From Orenia metallireducens (lineage in GTDB: Bacteria > Bacillota > Halanaerobiia > Halobacteroidales > Halobacteroidaceae): DNA of 64,000 nt. The DNA lies in contig NZ_LWDV01000009.1 in the NCBI RefSeq assembly GCF_001693735.1, positions 555,753-619,752 on the forward strand, in the 5' to 3' direction. Shown here one piece after another: positions 27,538 through 37,258 of the stretch. Each line of letters opens with the position of its first letter. The first letter of the stretch is position 1. The position numbers and the translations under genes are program-made. The notes beneath the pieces were generated by a model that worked only from the letters and a program-made list of their open reading frames with translations, was not told the DNA's origin and did not search any database.

Positions 27538-27571
27538 AAAAACTACTCAGTAAGATTACTGAGTAGTTTTT
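27538..27571 (-). terminator. Terminator at the distal end of CRISPR array 1
   Basis: AAAAACTACTCAGTAA (27538-27553) is the exact complement of TTACTGAGTAGTTTTT (27556-27571). Array 1 is transcribed toward it on the minus strand, so it should end the precursor crRNA. Confidence 0.8.
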
Positions 27572-27582
27572 AAAGTTAAATA

Positions 27583-28060
27583 TTATCAATCTCTTACTAG
27601 AGATTATATATTGTTATTCTTAGCAAATTTCCGCAAGCACCAACTATTACGGTCAAGTTTCAATCTCTTACTAAAGATTATATATTGTTATTCAAACAGG
27701 AGTAGTATTACATAAGTCATATGATTCTTTGTTTCAATCTCTTACTAGAGATTATATATTGTTATTCTGAAAGGTGCAAATAAGCACCCTCCACCTGATT
27801 TTCTTGTTTCAATCTCTTACTAGAGATTATATATTGTTATCTAAAGTGGTATCTAAAGCTCAAGCTATGTTGAAGTGTTTCAATCTCTTACTAGAGATTA
27901 TATATTGTTATCGAAGATATAAAAGACTTAAGTATATCGAAAAGATATTAGTTTCAATCTCTTACTAGAGATTATATATTGTTATCTACAACCAAAAAAA
28001 TTAATAACTTTTCTTATTTTTTGGGTTTCAATCTCTTACTAGAGATTATATATTGTTATC
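27583..28060 (-). CRISPR. CRISPR array 1, 7 repeats, 6 spacers
   Basis: Repeats start at 27583, 27657, 27731, 27806, 27877, 27951 and 28025. The repeat reads GTTTCAATCTCTTACTAGAG then ATTATATATTGTTATTC on the plus strand; on the transcribed minus strand it ends ATTGAAAC, the usual Cas6-made 5' handle, after the hairpin AATCTCT/AGAGATT. The first repeat (left) is degenerate at its start and the second has one change, so the left end is old and the leader is at right. The three left repeats are 37 bases (GTTATTC), the four right ones 36 (GTTATC), see findings. Spacers are 35-38 bases. Confidence 0.97.
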
Positions 28061-28290
28061 TCCACCCCAGCTCAACCCCTATCATTACAAGTCCCAAATC
28101 GACTTTTACGACGACCTAGGGTAAAACTTCAAATCTTCAAAAATTATAGTAAAACAAACTACAAACAGAAGCTTCAATATATCGATTTTACTCAAATAAG
28201 CTCATGATTACTCTTAAATCATCTACTTCCGACTATCCCCTAGTATTTTAGGTACAACAACAGGTCGTCGGAGACTAAAGTAAAAAAATA
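28061..28290 (-). promoter_or_regulatory. Leader of CRISPR array 1
   Basis: About 230 bases homologous to, but more diverged than, the leaders of arrays 2 and 3. It keeps CGACGACCT (28109-28117) and AGGTCGTCG (28262-28270), exactly 144 bases apart, and CCTAGTATTTTAGG near 28240. Homology with the array 3 side goes on past the leader to the cas6 stop. Confidence 0.85.
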
Positions 28291-28393
28291 TCAAAGCACA
28301 CTAACTGTTTAAATTAATTACTTACTTAATCTCTTACCTTTCTACTTCTCCATTAGCAATAAATTTCCTCTTTTAAAACTAAATTTTCAATTG

Positions 28394-29140
28394 CTAATTA
28401 CTCTTATAAACTGTCTGACCCATTCCCATAGTAGTCTTATAACCAACTCCTGCATAGAAAGCAAACTGTGCTAAGCTCTGTACTTTCTTAATAAATTTCT
28501 TATCCTTACTAAATATCTTAGCTTCAATATAACCCACAAAGCCAACTTGAAAGTATCTCCCATAATTTATCACTTCACTCCTCACCTTGTGTTTAGTTAT
28601 TCCTACCTTTTGATTAATCTCTTCTATCAACCCAAAATCATACTTATAACCTGAAAAGAGATTCCATTTCTGTAATAATCCTCGGAAGATACTGTCTAAG
28701 TCAGGCAAAATATAATTCAAACTCCCCTTCTTAAAGGCTGTTGGTGTTAAAAAACTCAATCTAAAGCTCTTATTCTCACATTCTAGAAGCTGATTATAAT
28801 TACAAAAGTTAGCCAATCCACTCTCATCATCAACAGTTCTAATCGTATTGATGACAATCTCTTCATCCTTTAGAGTCAAAGGAAAATTATCTCTATCTAA
28901 TAGAGCAGATAACAGAGCCGACTGCATCTCATCCTCTAAGAAAGTAAATCTAATCTTTGGCTCCTTACCATAAATAATCCCTGTAGTAAAAGGCTTGACT
29001 TGATTACTCTGATGTAGGTTATCTGCTATCTTCTTATCTACAGAGCTAATCAAATCAAAAAAGAGACCATGGGTCTGCTTTCCATTAAAATCTCTATAAC
29101 TCTTCCCTAGTGCTAAATCTAAAACTGTACTATAAGGCAT
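28394..29140 (-). CDS. cas6: CRISPR repeat endoribonuclease Cas6
   Basis: A 248-residue RAMP-fold protein. The C-terminal glycine-rich loop GVGYKTTMGMGQTVY (last ~18 residues) is the Cas6 signature; N-terminal ferredoxin-like strands contain TTGIIYGKEPKIRFTF. Cas6 cuts precursor crRNA at the base of the repeat hairpin leaving an 8-base 5' handle. The ATG at 29140 follows GGAGG at 8 bases; a TTG five codons earlier is inside the ribosome site. It is the last gene of the I-D operon and the only cas6 in the window, so it probably supplies crRNA to both effectors and all three arrays. Confidence 0.9.
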   Translation of the reverse strand: MPYSTVLDLALGKSYRDFNGKQTHGLFFDLISSVDKKIADNLHQSNQVKPFTTGIIYGKEPKIRFTFLEDEMQSALLSALLDRDNFPLTLKDEEIVINTIRTVDDESGLANFCNYNQLLECENKSFRLSFLTPTAFKKGSLNYILPDLDSIFRGLLQKWNLFSGYKYDFGLIEEINQKVGITKHKVRSEVINYGRYFQVGFVGYIEAKIFSKDKKFIKKVQSLAQFAFYAGVGYKTTMGMGQTVYKSN

Positions 29141-29190
29141 TCTAATTTCCTCCAATTTAATATTAATTCCTTTTTATGAATAAATTTTTA

Positions 29191-29213
29191 GCCACAGGGT
29201 CTTAGCCTGTGGC
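29191..29213 (-). terminator. Hairpin between cas3 and cas6, possible attenuator
   Basis: GCCACAGG (29191-29198) and CCTGTGGC (29206-29213) pair perfectly; on the minus strand TAAAAATTT follows. The T-tract is weak, so it may only reduce read-through into cas6 or stabilise the upstream mRNA. Confidence 0.5.
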
Positions 29214-29268
29214 GGTATCATAGTTATTACATGGTCTATGGGCTAAACCCCGTAGCTAACTTAATAAA

Positions 29269-31407
29269 TCAAACAAATAGCAATTCACCTTCTTCTTCCT
29301 CTTTTAAGCTATCTAATAAGAAAGCATTGCTATCAAAAGCTATCACATAATCTCCCCTTCTAATAATGCCACCAGAACTTATAAACTTCAGCGGATAAAC
29401 TTGGAACATCGGAGGTAAGCTATTGGCTTTACTAAAACCCCAGCTGTTTCCTTTAGTAATATATGCTACAGCCCTTTTCTCCTCTAAGATTTCATTAATA
29501 TAAGCTAATTTCTCTGGCTTATCACCTTTCTCTACCTTCAACTCTAAATCTCCAAGATTACTTATCTTATCTCTTCTCCAATATTGATTATCTGGTAGAG
29601 TAAAGATAATATTACGGTTCTCCTCTCGAAAAGCATCAACTTTAACAAAAAAATCCAACTTTCTCTTCTCTAGACTCTTCTTAAACACCTTGATTTCTTC
29701 TGGAAAATCTCCTTGATATAATTCTAATTCGTCCATAAAGCTAGATCTACTGATTAATCTAAAATTACACTTTTTCAATATCCAGAGTAGATTATAGACT
29801 TTAGCAGGAAAATTTCCTTTAACAATCTCTCGATTATCAATAATAGCTGTATCTAAATTAATCTGGGGTCTATCATCAATTCCTGTTAAATCTAGTCCAC
29901 CACCTCTAAAAGTCAACAGACCACCTAGAGTTTTATCTTTCTTTAATTTATTATAATTACCTTGGACAACCTGTAGGTTACCACAAGAATATAAGTCCAT
30001 CATTAAATCTTTAGTCCTTCTTCTCTCTTGACTATAAGTATCATCGGCATTCTGAGATAGAATCCAATTCCGAGCATAATAGGCCTCTATTGGAGCGTAT
30101 TTGTCCAAGTAAGGTTTAAAGTCTTCATTACTATGATAAATCCTCTCTAACTCTTGGGCAAGCTCTTCCCTATTCAATTCTAAATAATAACCTAAATTCC
30201 CTTTAAAGTAATTATAGACATAAACAGGAACAATAGCTACTACATAATTAGGTGTTGATATTTCATCTTCCCTTCTTCCACCCCTACCTAACCTACCAAG
30301 GCGTTGCATAAATTGGCTTGCAGACTTTGCTTCAAAGACCATAAAGTCCTTATGCATATCATCCTTAAAATCTATCCCTACCTCAATCGTTGATGTACCT
30401 ACTGTAAACTTCTTAGAGAGCCCTTCTCTTCGTTTAAACTTATCCTTATATCCATGAACCTCTCCGACTTCAATGTCATATCTAGCTGTCAATCTATCTG
30501 CCAACTGACAAGCATCACCTACTGAATCTAAAATAAAGACACCTCTAGCATCGGGATACTCTTTTAGATAATTATCTATTAAATTTAAGTTATCCTCAAC
30601 TGCTTCTAGAGCTTTCCACTGCTCTAAATCAGCTGGAATCAGCTCTAAATCAAGCCCCTCCATTACTATCCGTTCACCTTTATACTTGATGTTTTCATCA
30701 TCATGGGGAATCTCTAGATAATCCATCCCAATTCTATCTAACTGCTCTAAAAAGAGTGAATTTGGCGTAGCAGAAGAGAAGACGAAGAAATGGGGGATAT
30801 CTAACTCTAATCTATCAATCATCCCTATCATCCAAGCTATATTGGCTATCTGCTTGATATCATAGAGGTGGAATTCATCAAAGATGATAATCGGATACTT
30901 GCTGATAATCTCTCTAAAGACAGCTTCAGCAGAATAGTTCTTATTTCTGTAAAGGCCGAACATAATCAAGTAAAGAATATCAGGATTGGTCAATACAATA
31001 TCTGACCAACTCTCAAATAAAGGCTTCAGCATCTCTATACTATAGCCAAACTCTGAGAAATCCTCTTTCCATTGGGAGATAGTTAAGCTATCAAGCTGAC
31101 AAAGGCGAGTAGAATCATCTACAAATTTCTCTAAAGCACTCCACTGGTCTTTAATCAACTCATTAGTTGAATAGACACCTATAGCCTTTTGCTTATAAAG
31201 AAGAGCAGGAGCAAAGGAAGCCAGAGTCTTGCCCCCACCTGTAGAGGTATAATTAAAGATAGCCAGACTTCGTTTGCTTTCATAGACTTCCTTGAAGGCT
31301 TCTAAAGTCTGATACTGATGTAAATAAGGGTTAAAACCATTGACATAATCCACCCCATCTACTAACTTCAATCTCTTCTCTACCAATTTAATCTTTATTG
31401 ATTCCAT
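29269..31407 (-). CDS. cas3: CRISPR-associated helicase Cas3 of type I-D (no HD domain)
   Basis: A 712-residue SF2 helicase with Walker A TSTGGGKT (54-61), DEFH box (177-180), a SATP motif III (FVFSSATPNS) and motif VI QRLGRLGRGGR. There is no HD nuclease domain, which is normal for I-D because the HD nuclease is on Cas10d. The helicase unwinds target DNA recruited by the I-D Cascade. It overlaps the csc1 stop by 13 bases and is separated from cas6 by a hairpin. Confidence 0.93.
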   Translation of the reverse strand: MESIKIKLVEKRLKLVDGVDYVNGFNPYLHQYQTLEAFKEVYESKRSLAIFNYTSTGGGKTLASFAPALLYKQKAIGVYSTNELIKDQWSALEKFVDDSTRLCQLDSLTISQWKEDFSEFGYSIEMLKPLFESWSDIVLTNPDILYLIMFGLYRNKNYSAEAVFREIISKYPIIIFDEFHLYDIKQIANIAWMIGMIDRLELDIPHFFVFSSATPNSLFLEQLDRIGMDYLEIPHDDENIKYKGERIVMEGLDLELIPADLEQWKALEAVEDNLNLIDNYLKEYPDARGVFILDSVGDACQLADRLTARYDIEVGEVHGYKDKFKRREGLSKKFTVGTSTIEVGIDFKDDMHKDFMVFEAKSASQFMQRLGRLGRGGRREDEISTPNYVVAIVPVYVYNYFKGNLGYYLELNREELAQELERIYHSNEDFKPYLDKYAPIEAYYARNWILSQNADDTYSQERRRTKDLMMDLYSCGNLQVVQGNYNKLKKDKTLGGLLTFRGGGLDLTGIDDRPQINLDTAIIDNREIVKGNFPAKVYNLLWILKKCNFRLISRSSFMDELELYQGDFPEEIKVFKKSLEKRKLDFFVKVDAFREENRNIIFTLPDNQYWRRDKISNLGDLELKVEKGDKPEKLAYINEILEEKRAVAYITKGNSWGFSKANSLPPMFQVYPLKFISSGGIIRRGDYVIAFDSNAFLLDSLKEEEEGELLFV

Positions 31408-32069
31408 AAATAATCCATCCCCTCTGGTAATAGAATCTTATCTTTACCAAACTTAGCTTCCCAATACCTTCCTTCTAGATAATGAGCATTCTCTATTAAT
31501 TGGGTCGGGAGGGTTTGAGGAAGTATATCAAAGACTTCTGGTCTATCTTTTAAATCTTCCCAATTCAGCAGATGATAAGCAGTAAATTTGCCTTTCTTCT
31601 TCATCACTGACTCAGCTTCCTCAATAGTCAGTTTAGCTTTGCCCATAAACTTACCCAATCTGATATAACGAGGTATCTCTAACTCTTCTTCTGATAAGAT
31701 ATAAAATTCAAATCGGCTTCCAGGTAAGAAAGGCTTGATATAGCCCCAATTAGGATAACCTAAGCTCCTTCCTTTAGATAGTGTATACCCTTCATTGATA
31801 GTATTGTACTGAATAACCTTCTGCTTACCCTGTATCAATTTAGCAGGGGTCACATAGAAGTCAACACTATTTAATTCTACTTTATACTTAGGCTGTTGTT
31901 TCTGATGATACCTTGGCGGTAGTTTACTCTTATCAGCCCAGAGCTTAGATAGAGCATAAGTTAGAGCATAATTATGAATATATGCTCCTGTCTCAGCAAT
32001 CTTCCCCCGTTCAGTAGTAGCATAGAAGAGATAATCATACATTTCCAACTTACAACGATAAATTCTCAT
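31395..32069 (-). CDS. csc1: Cas5 subunit of type I-D Cascade (Csc1)
   Basis: A 224-residue RAMP protein beginning MRIYRCKLEMYDYLFYATTE, with the conserved N-terminal strand pattern and YNTINEGYTLSKGRSLGYPNWG (here shortened: YNTINEGY then LGYPNWG) typical of Csc1. It holds the 5' handle of crRNA in the I-D effector. Position between csc2 and cas3 is the standard I-D order. The start follows AGGAGGGG; a 10-base gap separates it from csc2. Confidence 0.88.
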   Translation of the reverse strand: MRIYRCKLEMYDYLFYATTERGKIAETGAYIHNYALTYALSKLWADKSKLPPRYHQKQQPKYKVELNSVDFYVTPAKLIQGKQKVIQYNTINEGYTLSKGRSLGYPNWGYIKPFLPGSRFEFYILSEEELEIPRYIRLGKFMGKAKLTIEEAESVMKKKGKFTAYHLLNWEDLKDRPEVFDILPQTLPTQLIENAHYLEGRYWEAKFGKDKILLPEGMDYLWNQ

Positions 32070-32079
32070 CTTACCCCTC

Positions 32080-33057
32080 CTATCTTCTAGCTACATAATC
32101 AGCAATATCTCCAAGTAAGGAGTTAATAAACTCTTCTGTCTGCTTACAGTCAGAGTAAATATCCCTCACTTTAGTTAACAGGGTATCTAAAGCACCTTCT
32201 TGACTAGACAAACAATACACAGGAGTAAAGACTTCACCTTCAATATCCCTGATAGATTCTGATAGGTATTTTTGAGTATTCTCTAAGGTTAAGGATTCAT
32301 CATTACTTGCTTGGTACTTATCATAGATTCTTTGAGTCAACTCTAGATTAGAGGCAATTTCACTATCTGAGAAGATAATATCGACAATATGGTTCTTGAT
32401 TGTGCCTTGACGATTACTCTCTGCTCCATAACGGGTAGTCCTTAAGATATTTCCTAAGACATAGATGAACTCATTTTCAGTAACATCTACCAAGGTCTCT
32501 ACCGTTGGAATATAGATTTCTGGAATGATATGGCTTTTAGCATTAAAGGAACTACCTGCTACTCCTCCTTTAGTAGAGTCCTCAATTGCATTGAATTTAA
32601 TATTCTTCTCCAACTCTTCAAAGCCACGAATAGTAAATCCAGAGTCTGTTAAGATTCTTGATTTTTGAGAATCAGCACCACCTGCTGCATAACCATATAA
32701 AATACAATCAGGGCAGACTCCACACATTCCTTCCATTAAATAACAGTCATCAATCTTTTTAAATAACTTTTTATAATCTTGATTTTCAAATATCTTATAA
32801 TCTCTAAGTAGAGATTTACCCTTTCTCCGCTCAGGAGCAACCTGCTTTCTCTTATACATCAAGATTCTATCCATAAAGCCTGAACTCTCCACCCCACTTC
32901 TAACTCGCTCTCCATCGAGGATAGTCCCTTCAGTAGTGAAGACTGCATGGGATTTGCTCTCACGTAAGACTACAATACTCACATACTTATCCCTTGGTGT
33001 TTTAGGAATCTTCGTTACAAAAGCATCACTATAGTTTTGATTATCTAATAAAGTCAT
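32080..33057 (-). CDS. csc2: Cas7 backbone subunit of type I-D Cascade (Csc2)
   Basis: A 325-residue Cas7-family protein. A zinc-finger-like cluster lies at Cys105, Cys112, Cys115 and Cys118 (MCGVCPDCILYGYA), followed by GYAAGGADSQKSRI and FEELEKNIKFNAIEDSTKGG. Several copies coat the crRNA along the spacer. The ATG overlaps the cas10d stop (TAATG), so the subunits are co-translated. Confidence 0.92.
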   Translation of the reverse strand: MTLLDNQNYSDAFVTKIPKTPRDKYVSIVVLRESKSHAVFTTEGTILDGERVRSGVESSGFMDRILMYKRKQVAPERRKGKSLLRDYKIFENQDYKKLFKKIDDCYLMEGMCGVCPDCILYGYAAGGADSQKSRILTDSGFTIRGFEELEKNIKFNAIEDSTKGGVAGSSFNAKSHIIPEIYIPTVETLVDVTENEFIYVLGNILRTTRYGAESNRQGTIKNHIVDIIFSDSEIASNLELTQRIYDKYQASNDESLTLENTQKYLSESIRDIEGEVFTPVYCLSSQEGALDTLLTKVRDIYSDCKQTEEFINSLLGDIADYVARR

Positions 33058-36029
33058 TATTCTGCCTCCCCTTGATTTTCTTGATTCTTCTCAGCCCAAT
33101 ACTTTGCTACCAATTCGTCAGTCATGACATAAACCCCATCAGCCAAACTGTTAATCTCTTGATTTAAACGGGCGTAACTCTTTTTACACCTTTTATAAAA
33201 GACCTCCTCTAAGATAAATTGAACCAAGTCTTTTACATCAGCTAATTCATGTTTTGGAATATAACCTGTATTTCCAGAACGTAAGCGTTCTAACCGTTTC
33301 TCTATTTTACCTGTTATCCTAGTAATCAGTTCTTCTTTTTCAGCATCCCTAATCTCTATAATTCCTTCTACTACTGTTCTAAATAGATTCTCATATCTAT
33401 GGGCTTTACCCTGCTGTCTACTGGCAGGAATATATAACTTAAAAGACTTTTCAGCTATCTCTTTGACTAAATTCACTTTAACACCCCCAAAATAATCTAA
33501 TAATATCTGACAAGCTTTCTTCAGTAATTGACTAGCATTAACCCCCTTCTCACTCTCATATCGCTTATAGAAATAAGCACCTGCTAAATTATTACTATTG
33601 AGAATATCTAAGACATTAGCAACCTCTTTATCTCGTTGATATAGCAAGTTAGTAATCTCCCAAATTGCCGAGAAGATATCGAACAGCTTCTCAGCCTTAG
33701 TTAAAGGAATTTCACCTAAAAACTCTCCTTCTTCACCTAAAGAAATCTCTGGTAAGACCTTTCTTAATAGATTATGGATACTATCTAATCTCATAGCTGT
33801 CTTAAAGTCATGGTTTGATAGATTCAGATAAGGGGTCTGACTGATATAGACCCTTACACCTAATAGATTCTGTAATAGTGCTCCTAAGTAGATGGCTTTC
33901 ATCAGCATCTCAATTCTAGTCGGTTTATGCTTCAATTCGGCATTATCACTGACTGACTTTTCATAGGGGATTACATGGAAGTTACTCTCTATATCTGAGA
34001 TAGATATATACTCCCCTACTATCCTCTGTTCCCTACCTTCATGCTTCTTTTTAATCTTCTCAGCTTCTTTTTGAAATTGTTGTTTGACCCTCTGCACCCA
34101 ATCATCTAAGCCTTGTTTTTCTGTCAGCCAGAGTTCTGATAAAGATATCTCATCCTCTAATCCATACCTTCTAACCTTCAACCTTGTCATCTCTGTAAAA
34201 GGCTTTAATAGTTTGTGACTATCTGCTAAATAGTCAGGTGTAAAGTAATAATCAGGGAATAAGAAGAGATATACCCTCATCGAATCATTACTATTAGCTC
34301 TAGGGGAGAAGCCTAAATTCTTAACCTTTCTTAACATAAATTCTAAATAACAGCTAGGACACCAGACATGGGCTGATACATTCTTCATCTTCGGTAATGG
34401 TCGATTAGAAAAAGTCTGAATATTATCCTCTATAATCCCAGCTTTAATCTCCAAATCCTTCTTAGAAATCTTACTACTAATCCCACGATTACAGATAACA
34501 CATATCTTCTTATGGCTACCAGTCTTCTTTTTGCTATACTCTTTAAAAGAACTACTAACTTTAACAGAGTCCTGATTAAAGGAAAACTTTATATTTTCTG
34601 TTAAATAATCCTGGATATCAGATTTAATTCCCAAGGTCTCATTGACATAATTCAACCTAATTTCAAAGGAATCCAACTCTTCTAAGATAGTCGATAACAG
34701 CTTAATTAAATTCTCCTGTAACACAGCTACTGGAATCTCAAATAAGCTTCTACCATCTCTAGTTCTTTTAGTATTTAAGAGATGATATCCATAGATTAAA
34801 CCATCCTCTTTACTTCTGGGGTCACTAAGATAACGGGAAGGCATATTTTCTATTAAATTATCGTAAATATCTTCATCTAGTGCCAGCTTAGTAACTAACC
34901 AATGGTCAACTTCTTCCTTATCTAAATAAAATCTTGCAATACTCTTTGCCACCACTATTGCTCTCTGTGCTATCCCCCAACGTTCTGCCTTATCTTCATC
35001 TCCATCCCAGCTTAAATCAATAGCAAATTTCTCACAGAAATCCTCTAAAGAATCACAGTATTTGCCTATCCTCGACTTAATTAAATCACTAGCAAATCCT
35101 GTGGATTGCTTATTAGCTATAAAGCTTTTTGCTTCTTCTAATAATTCTCTTGGTCCTCCAAATAGTAGTGCATAATCTTCAAAAGTATTATAGCTTGTCT
35201 TATAAGTCCCTGCTACACCTTCATATCTTCCTACCTCTTGTACCCCTTTTAAGAAGCTATTAGCAATCTTCTCTATCATCTCTTGTCTACTGACCTCAAC
35301 TAAATTATCTGCTCTAAGGTAGACTATCCCTTCAGCAAAATAAAAGAGAGGATATAACCCTAGTTCTAAACTTAAAACTTCTTTAGTAACTTGGTGAATC
35401 AGATTGGTAGATAGACCTCGATAATCTTCAAGCTTGTGATACTCAAATTTAAGCTTTTTAGCTATATGTGGATTATTGACTACCTGTATCAGCCACTTTC
35501 TACTATTTAAAATATTGTCTATTGAAGTAGATGAAGCAAAACTATCAGCCAATCTAATTAAATTTACTAAAAGAGAATCAACACTAGCAAAGTCAGCAAT
35601 CCCCTTCTTCCTATAAGTATTATAATGAATCGAACCAGCCCGACATAACTTAGGGTCAACCTCTGCAAAGTTATCTAAGCTTAACTCCTTCGCCTTCTGC
35701 TGATACTCTCTTAAAGAGATATTAAACTCCTCTTTCTCAGGTCTCTCAATCTCAGACAACTTATGGACATCATGTAAGGTATAAGCTACTAGTAATTGCT
35801 TATAATCTTCCTCGCTTAAATTGATTGCTCCAATTCCCTGTAGATAATCAATCACTCCAGTTACTCCATATAATCCATTGAGAATGTGGGTCATTAAGGA
35901 CTGGTCTGTATAGGTCTTTAACTCTACATGCTCAAAATCAGAACTTTTAGCAGGGATAAAATTATAACTCTGCTGGTATAACTTTGGTAAATATTCCTCT
36001 ACATAAACTGATAAAATATTACTAAACAA
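33057..36029 (-). CDS. cas10d: Cas10d (Csc3), large subunit with HD nuclease, type I-D
   Basis: A 990-residue protein. The N-terminal HD nuclease region contains His48 and HD at 86-87 (YTLHDVHKLSE); a central zinc finger uses Cys510/Cys513 and Cys557/Cys560; the rest is the Cas10-like body without a GGDD polymerase motif. In I-D this subunit recognises the PAM and supplies DNA cleavage. The start is TTG at 36029, with AAGGAGG 7 bases upstream and no alternative ATG nearby. First gene of the I-D effector operon, downstream of the WYL regulator. Confidence 0.92.
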   Translation of the reverse strand: MFSNILSVYVEEYLPKLYQQSYNFIPAKSSDFEHVELKTYTDQSLMTHILNGLYGVTGVIDYLQGIGAINLSEEDYKQLLVAYTLHDVHKLSEIERPEKEEFNISLREYQQKAKELSLDNFAEVDPKLCRAGSIHYNTYRKKGIADFASVDSLLVNLIRLADSFASSTSIDNILNSRKWLIQVVNNPHIAKKLKFEYHKLEDYRGLSTNLIHQVTKEVLSLELGLYPLFYFAEGIVYLRADNLVEVSRQEMIEKIANSFLKGVQEVGRYEGVAGTYKTSYNTFEDYALLFGGPRELLEEAKSFIANKQSTGFASDLIKSRIGKYCDSLEDFCEKFAIDLSWDGDEDKAERWGIAQRAIVVAKSIARFYLDKEEVDHWLVTKLALDEDIYDNLIENMPSRYLSDPRSKEDGLIYGYHLLNTKRTRDGRSLFEIPVAVLQENLIKLLSTILEELDSFEIRLNYVNETLGIKSDIQDYLTENIKFSFNQDSVKVSSSFKEYSKKKTGSHKKICVICNRGISSKISKKDLEIKAGIIEDNIQTFSNRPLPKMKNVSAHVWCPSCYLEFMLRKVKNLGFSPRANSNDSMRVYLFLFPDYYFTPDYLADSHKLLKPFTEMTRLKVRRYGLEDEISLSELWLTEKQGLDDWVQRVKQQFQKEAEKIKKKHEGREQRIVGEYISISDIESNFHVIPYEKSVSDNAELKHKPTRIEMLMKAIYLGALLQNLLGVRVYISQTPYLNLSNHDFKTAMRLDSIHNLLRKVLPEISLGEEGEFLGEIPLTKAEKLFDIFSAIWEITNLLYQRDKEVANVLDILNSNNLAGAYFYKRYESEKGVNASQLLKKACQILLDYFGGVKVNLVKEIAEKSFKLYIPASRQQGKAHRYENLFRTVVEGIIEIRDAEKEELITRITGKIEKRLERLRSGNTGYIPKHELADVKDLVQFILEEVFYKRCKKSYARLNQEINSLADGVYVMTDELVAKYWAEKNQENQGEAE

Positions 36030-36135
36030 TTATCTTCCTCCTTTCATAGGGTAGTGACAGCTAGTCAGTGACGAGCAACAATACATTATTATTACTACTC
36101 ACTATTCACTTTTTACTCTTCACTGCTATTCTAAC

Positions 36136-36154
36136 AGAGGGGTGTCAGCACCCT
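36136..36154 (-). promoter_or_regulatory. Hairpin between the WYL gene and cas10d
   Basis: AGGGGTG, loop TCAG, CACCCT lies just past the WYL stop on the minus strand. There is no T-run; it may be an attenuator or an mRNA-stability hairpin. Confidence 0.35.
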
Positions 36155-36172
36155 AACTTACACCCTCAACAA

Positions 36173-37144
36173 TTATTTTCGGTATTTTTCAACTAAGCCT
36201 TGAGCCGTCTCTAATATAGCTTCTCTTAGACTCTCTGGTTCTAATACTTCTACAGCAGTTCCTAGACTCAATAACCATATCTTAATACCACCTATCCCCC
36301 TAGCTACAGTCTCCAAAATAAAATATTCTTTACTCTCATCTATAATCTGATAAGGTCTTTGAGCAAAGTTATCCTCTACCAAGGTTCTGAGTTTATTGGA
36401 GAATTTCAACTTCATTCTCTCTGGATGACCACTGAACATCTTCCAGGTCTCTCCTAGATACTCTTTGAGACTGAAATCTTCTGGGATAATAGACTCTTCT
36501 TTACTAATCTCCAACTCGATTATCCTATCTAAGCGGTAATTGATGATTAAACCACCTGCTTGTCCCTCCTCTTTAGCGATTAGATAACACTTATCCCGTT
36601 CCCAAGCCAACCCATAGGGACTTACTATCTTCTGATTATCTTCAAAAAGCGAGGGGGAATAGTAAAATTCAAGCCTCTTCTGCTCTAAAATAGCCTGATT
36701 AATCTTGGTAATATGATTGAGATTACCTTGCTGGGTATCTTTAATCTGGTGAAATCCAAAGTCCTCTACTACTTTTTTAAATTCTTCTCTAACCCTTATT
36801 GGTACTAAGGAAATTAGGCGAGATTGGAGGTTATAAATCTCTACCCCTGCTAAATTATTGATTGAATCCAATGCCATCAATAAGAGCATAATCTCATCTA
36901 TAGTAAATCCTTTATCTAAATCAGTATAATCTTCTCTATAATATTGATAACTATTACTTTGATAGTTGAATGCAATTGGATAGCCAAAGACATCCTTCAA
37001 AATCTTAATATACTCACTGATGGTTTGGCGAGCTACTCCACCACATAATCTAGATAAATCTTTACTCGTCAGATTAGAGTTCTCTTTAATTGCCTTAGCA
37101 ATCGCTATTAATCTGTCAAATTTTGTCTTATATCTGTCTTCCAT
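36173..37144 (-). CDS. WYL-domain transcriptional regulator of the CRISPR locus
   Basis: About 323 residues. An N-terminal helix-turn-helix (KENSNLTSKDLSRLCGG, RQTISEYIKILKD) precedes a WYL domain (about 140-230, with INQAILEQKRLEFYYSP and YRLDRIIELEI) and a C-terminal WCX-like end. WYL proteins sense nucleotides or oligonucleotides; in Synechocystis the WYL protein Sll7009 represses the crRNA of a type I-D locus (established). Here it lies upstream of cas10d on the same strand, between array 2 and the I-D operon, so control of these arrays is likely. The ATG at 37144 has GAGGAG at 7 bases; an earlier ATG overlaps the ribosome site. Confidence 0.9.
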   Translation of the reverse strand: MEDRYKTKFDRLIAIAKAIKENSNLTSKDLSRLCGGVARQTISEYIKILKDVFGYPIAFNYQSNSYQYYREDYTDLDKGFTIDEIMLLLMALDSINNLAGVEIYNLQSRLISLVPIRVREEFKKVVEDFGFHQIKDTQQGNLNHITKINQAILEQKRLEFYYSPSLFEDNQKIVSPYGLAWERDKCYLIAKEEGQAGGLIINYRLDRIIELEISKEESIIPEDFSLKEYLGETWKMFSGHPERMKLKFSNKLRTLVEDNFAQRPYQIIDESKEYFILETVARGIGGIKIWLLSLGTAVEVLEPESLREAILETAQGLVEKYRK

Positions 37145-37231
37145 AGTTACTCTCCTCATTAATATTCCTATTTTGTTATTCTATGTAAATTTTAGTATTC
37201 CTTTAATAGTTTTAAAAATTACACTAAATAG

Positions 37232-37255
37232 AAAAAACCCTACTTTTTCAAGTAG
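37232..37255 (-). terminator. Terminator at the distal end of CRISPR array 2
   Basis: CTACTT (37240-37245) pairs with AAGTAG (37250-37255); on the minus strand GGG and a T-run follow. Ends the array 2 precursor. Confidence 0.65.
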
Positions 37256-37258
37256 AGC

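Noticed and set aside
37173-37181. TTGTTATTC, equal to the end of the CRISPR repeat, in the WYL gene leader
   Set aside because: Only nine bases match and no stem follows; likely chance in AT-rich DNA.
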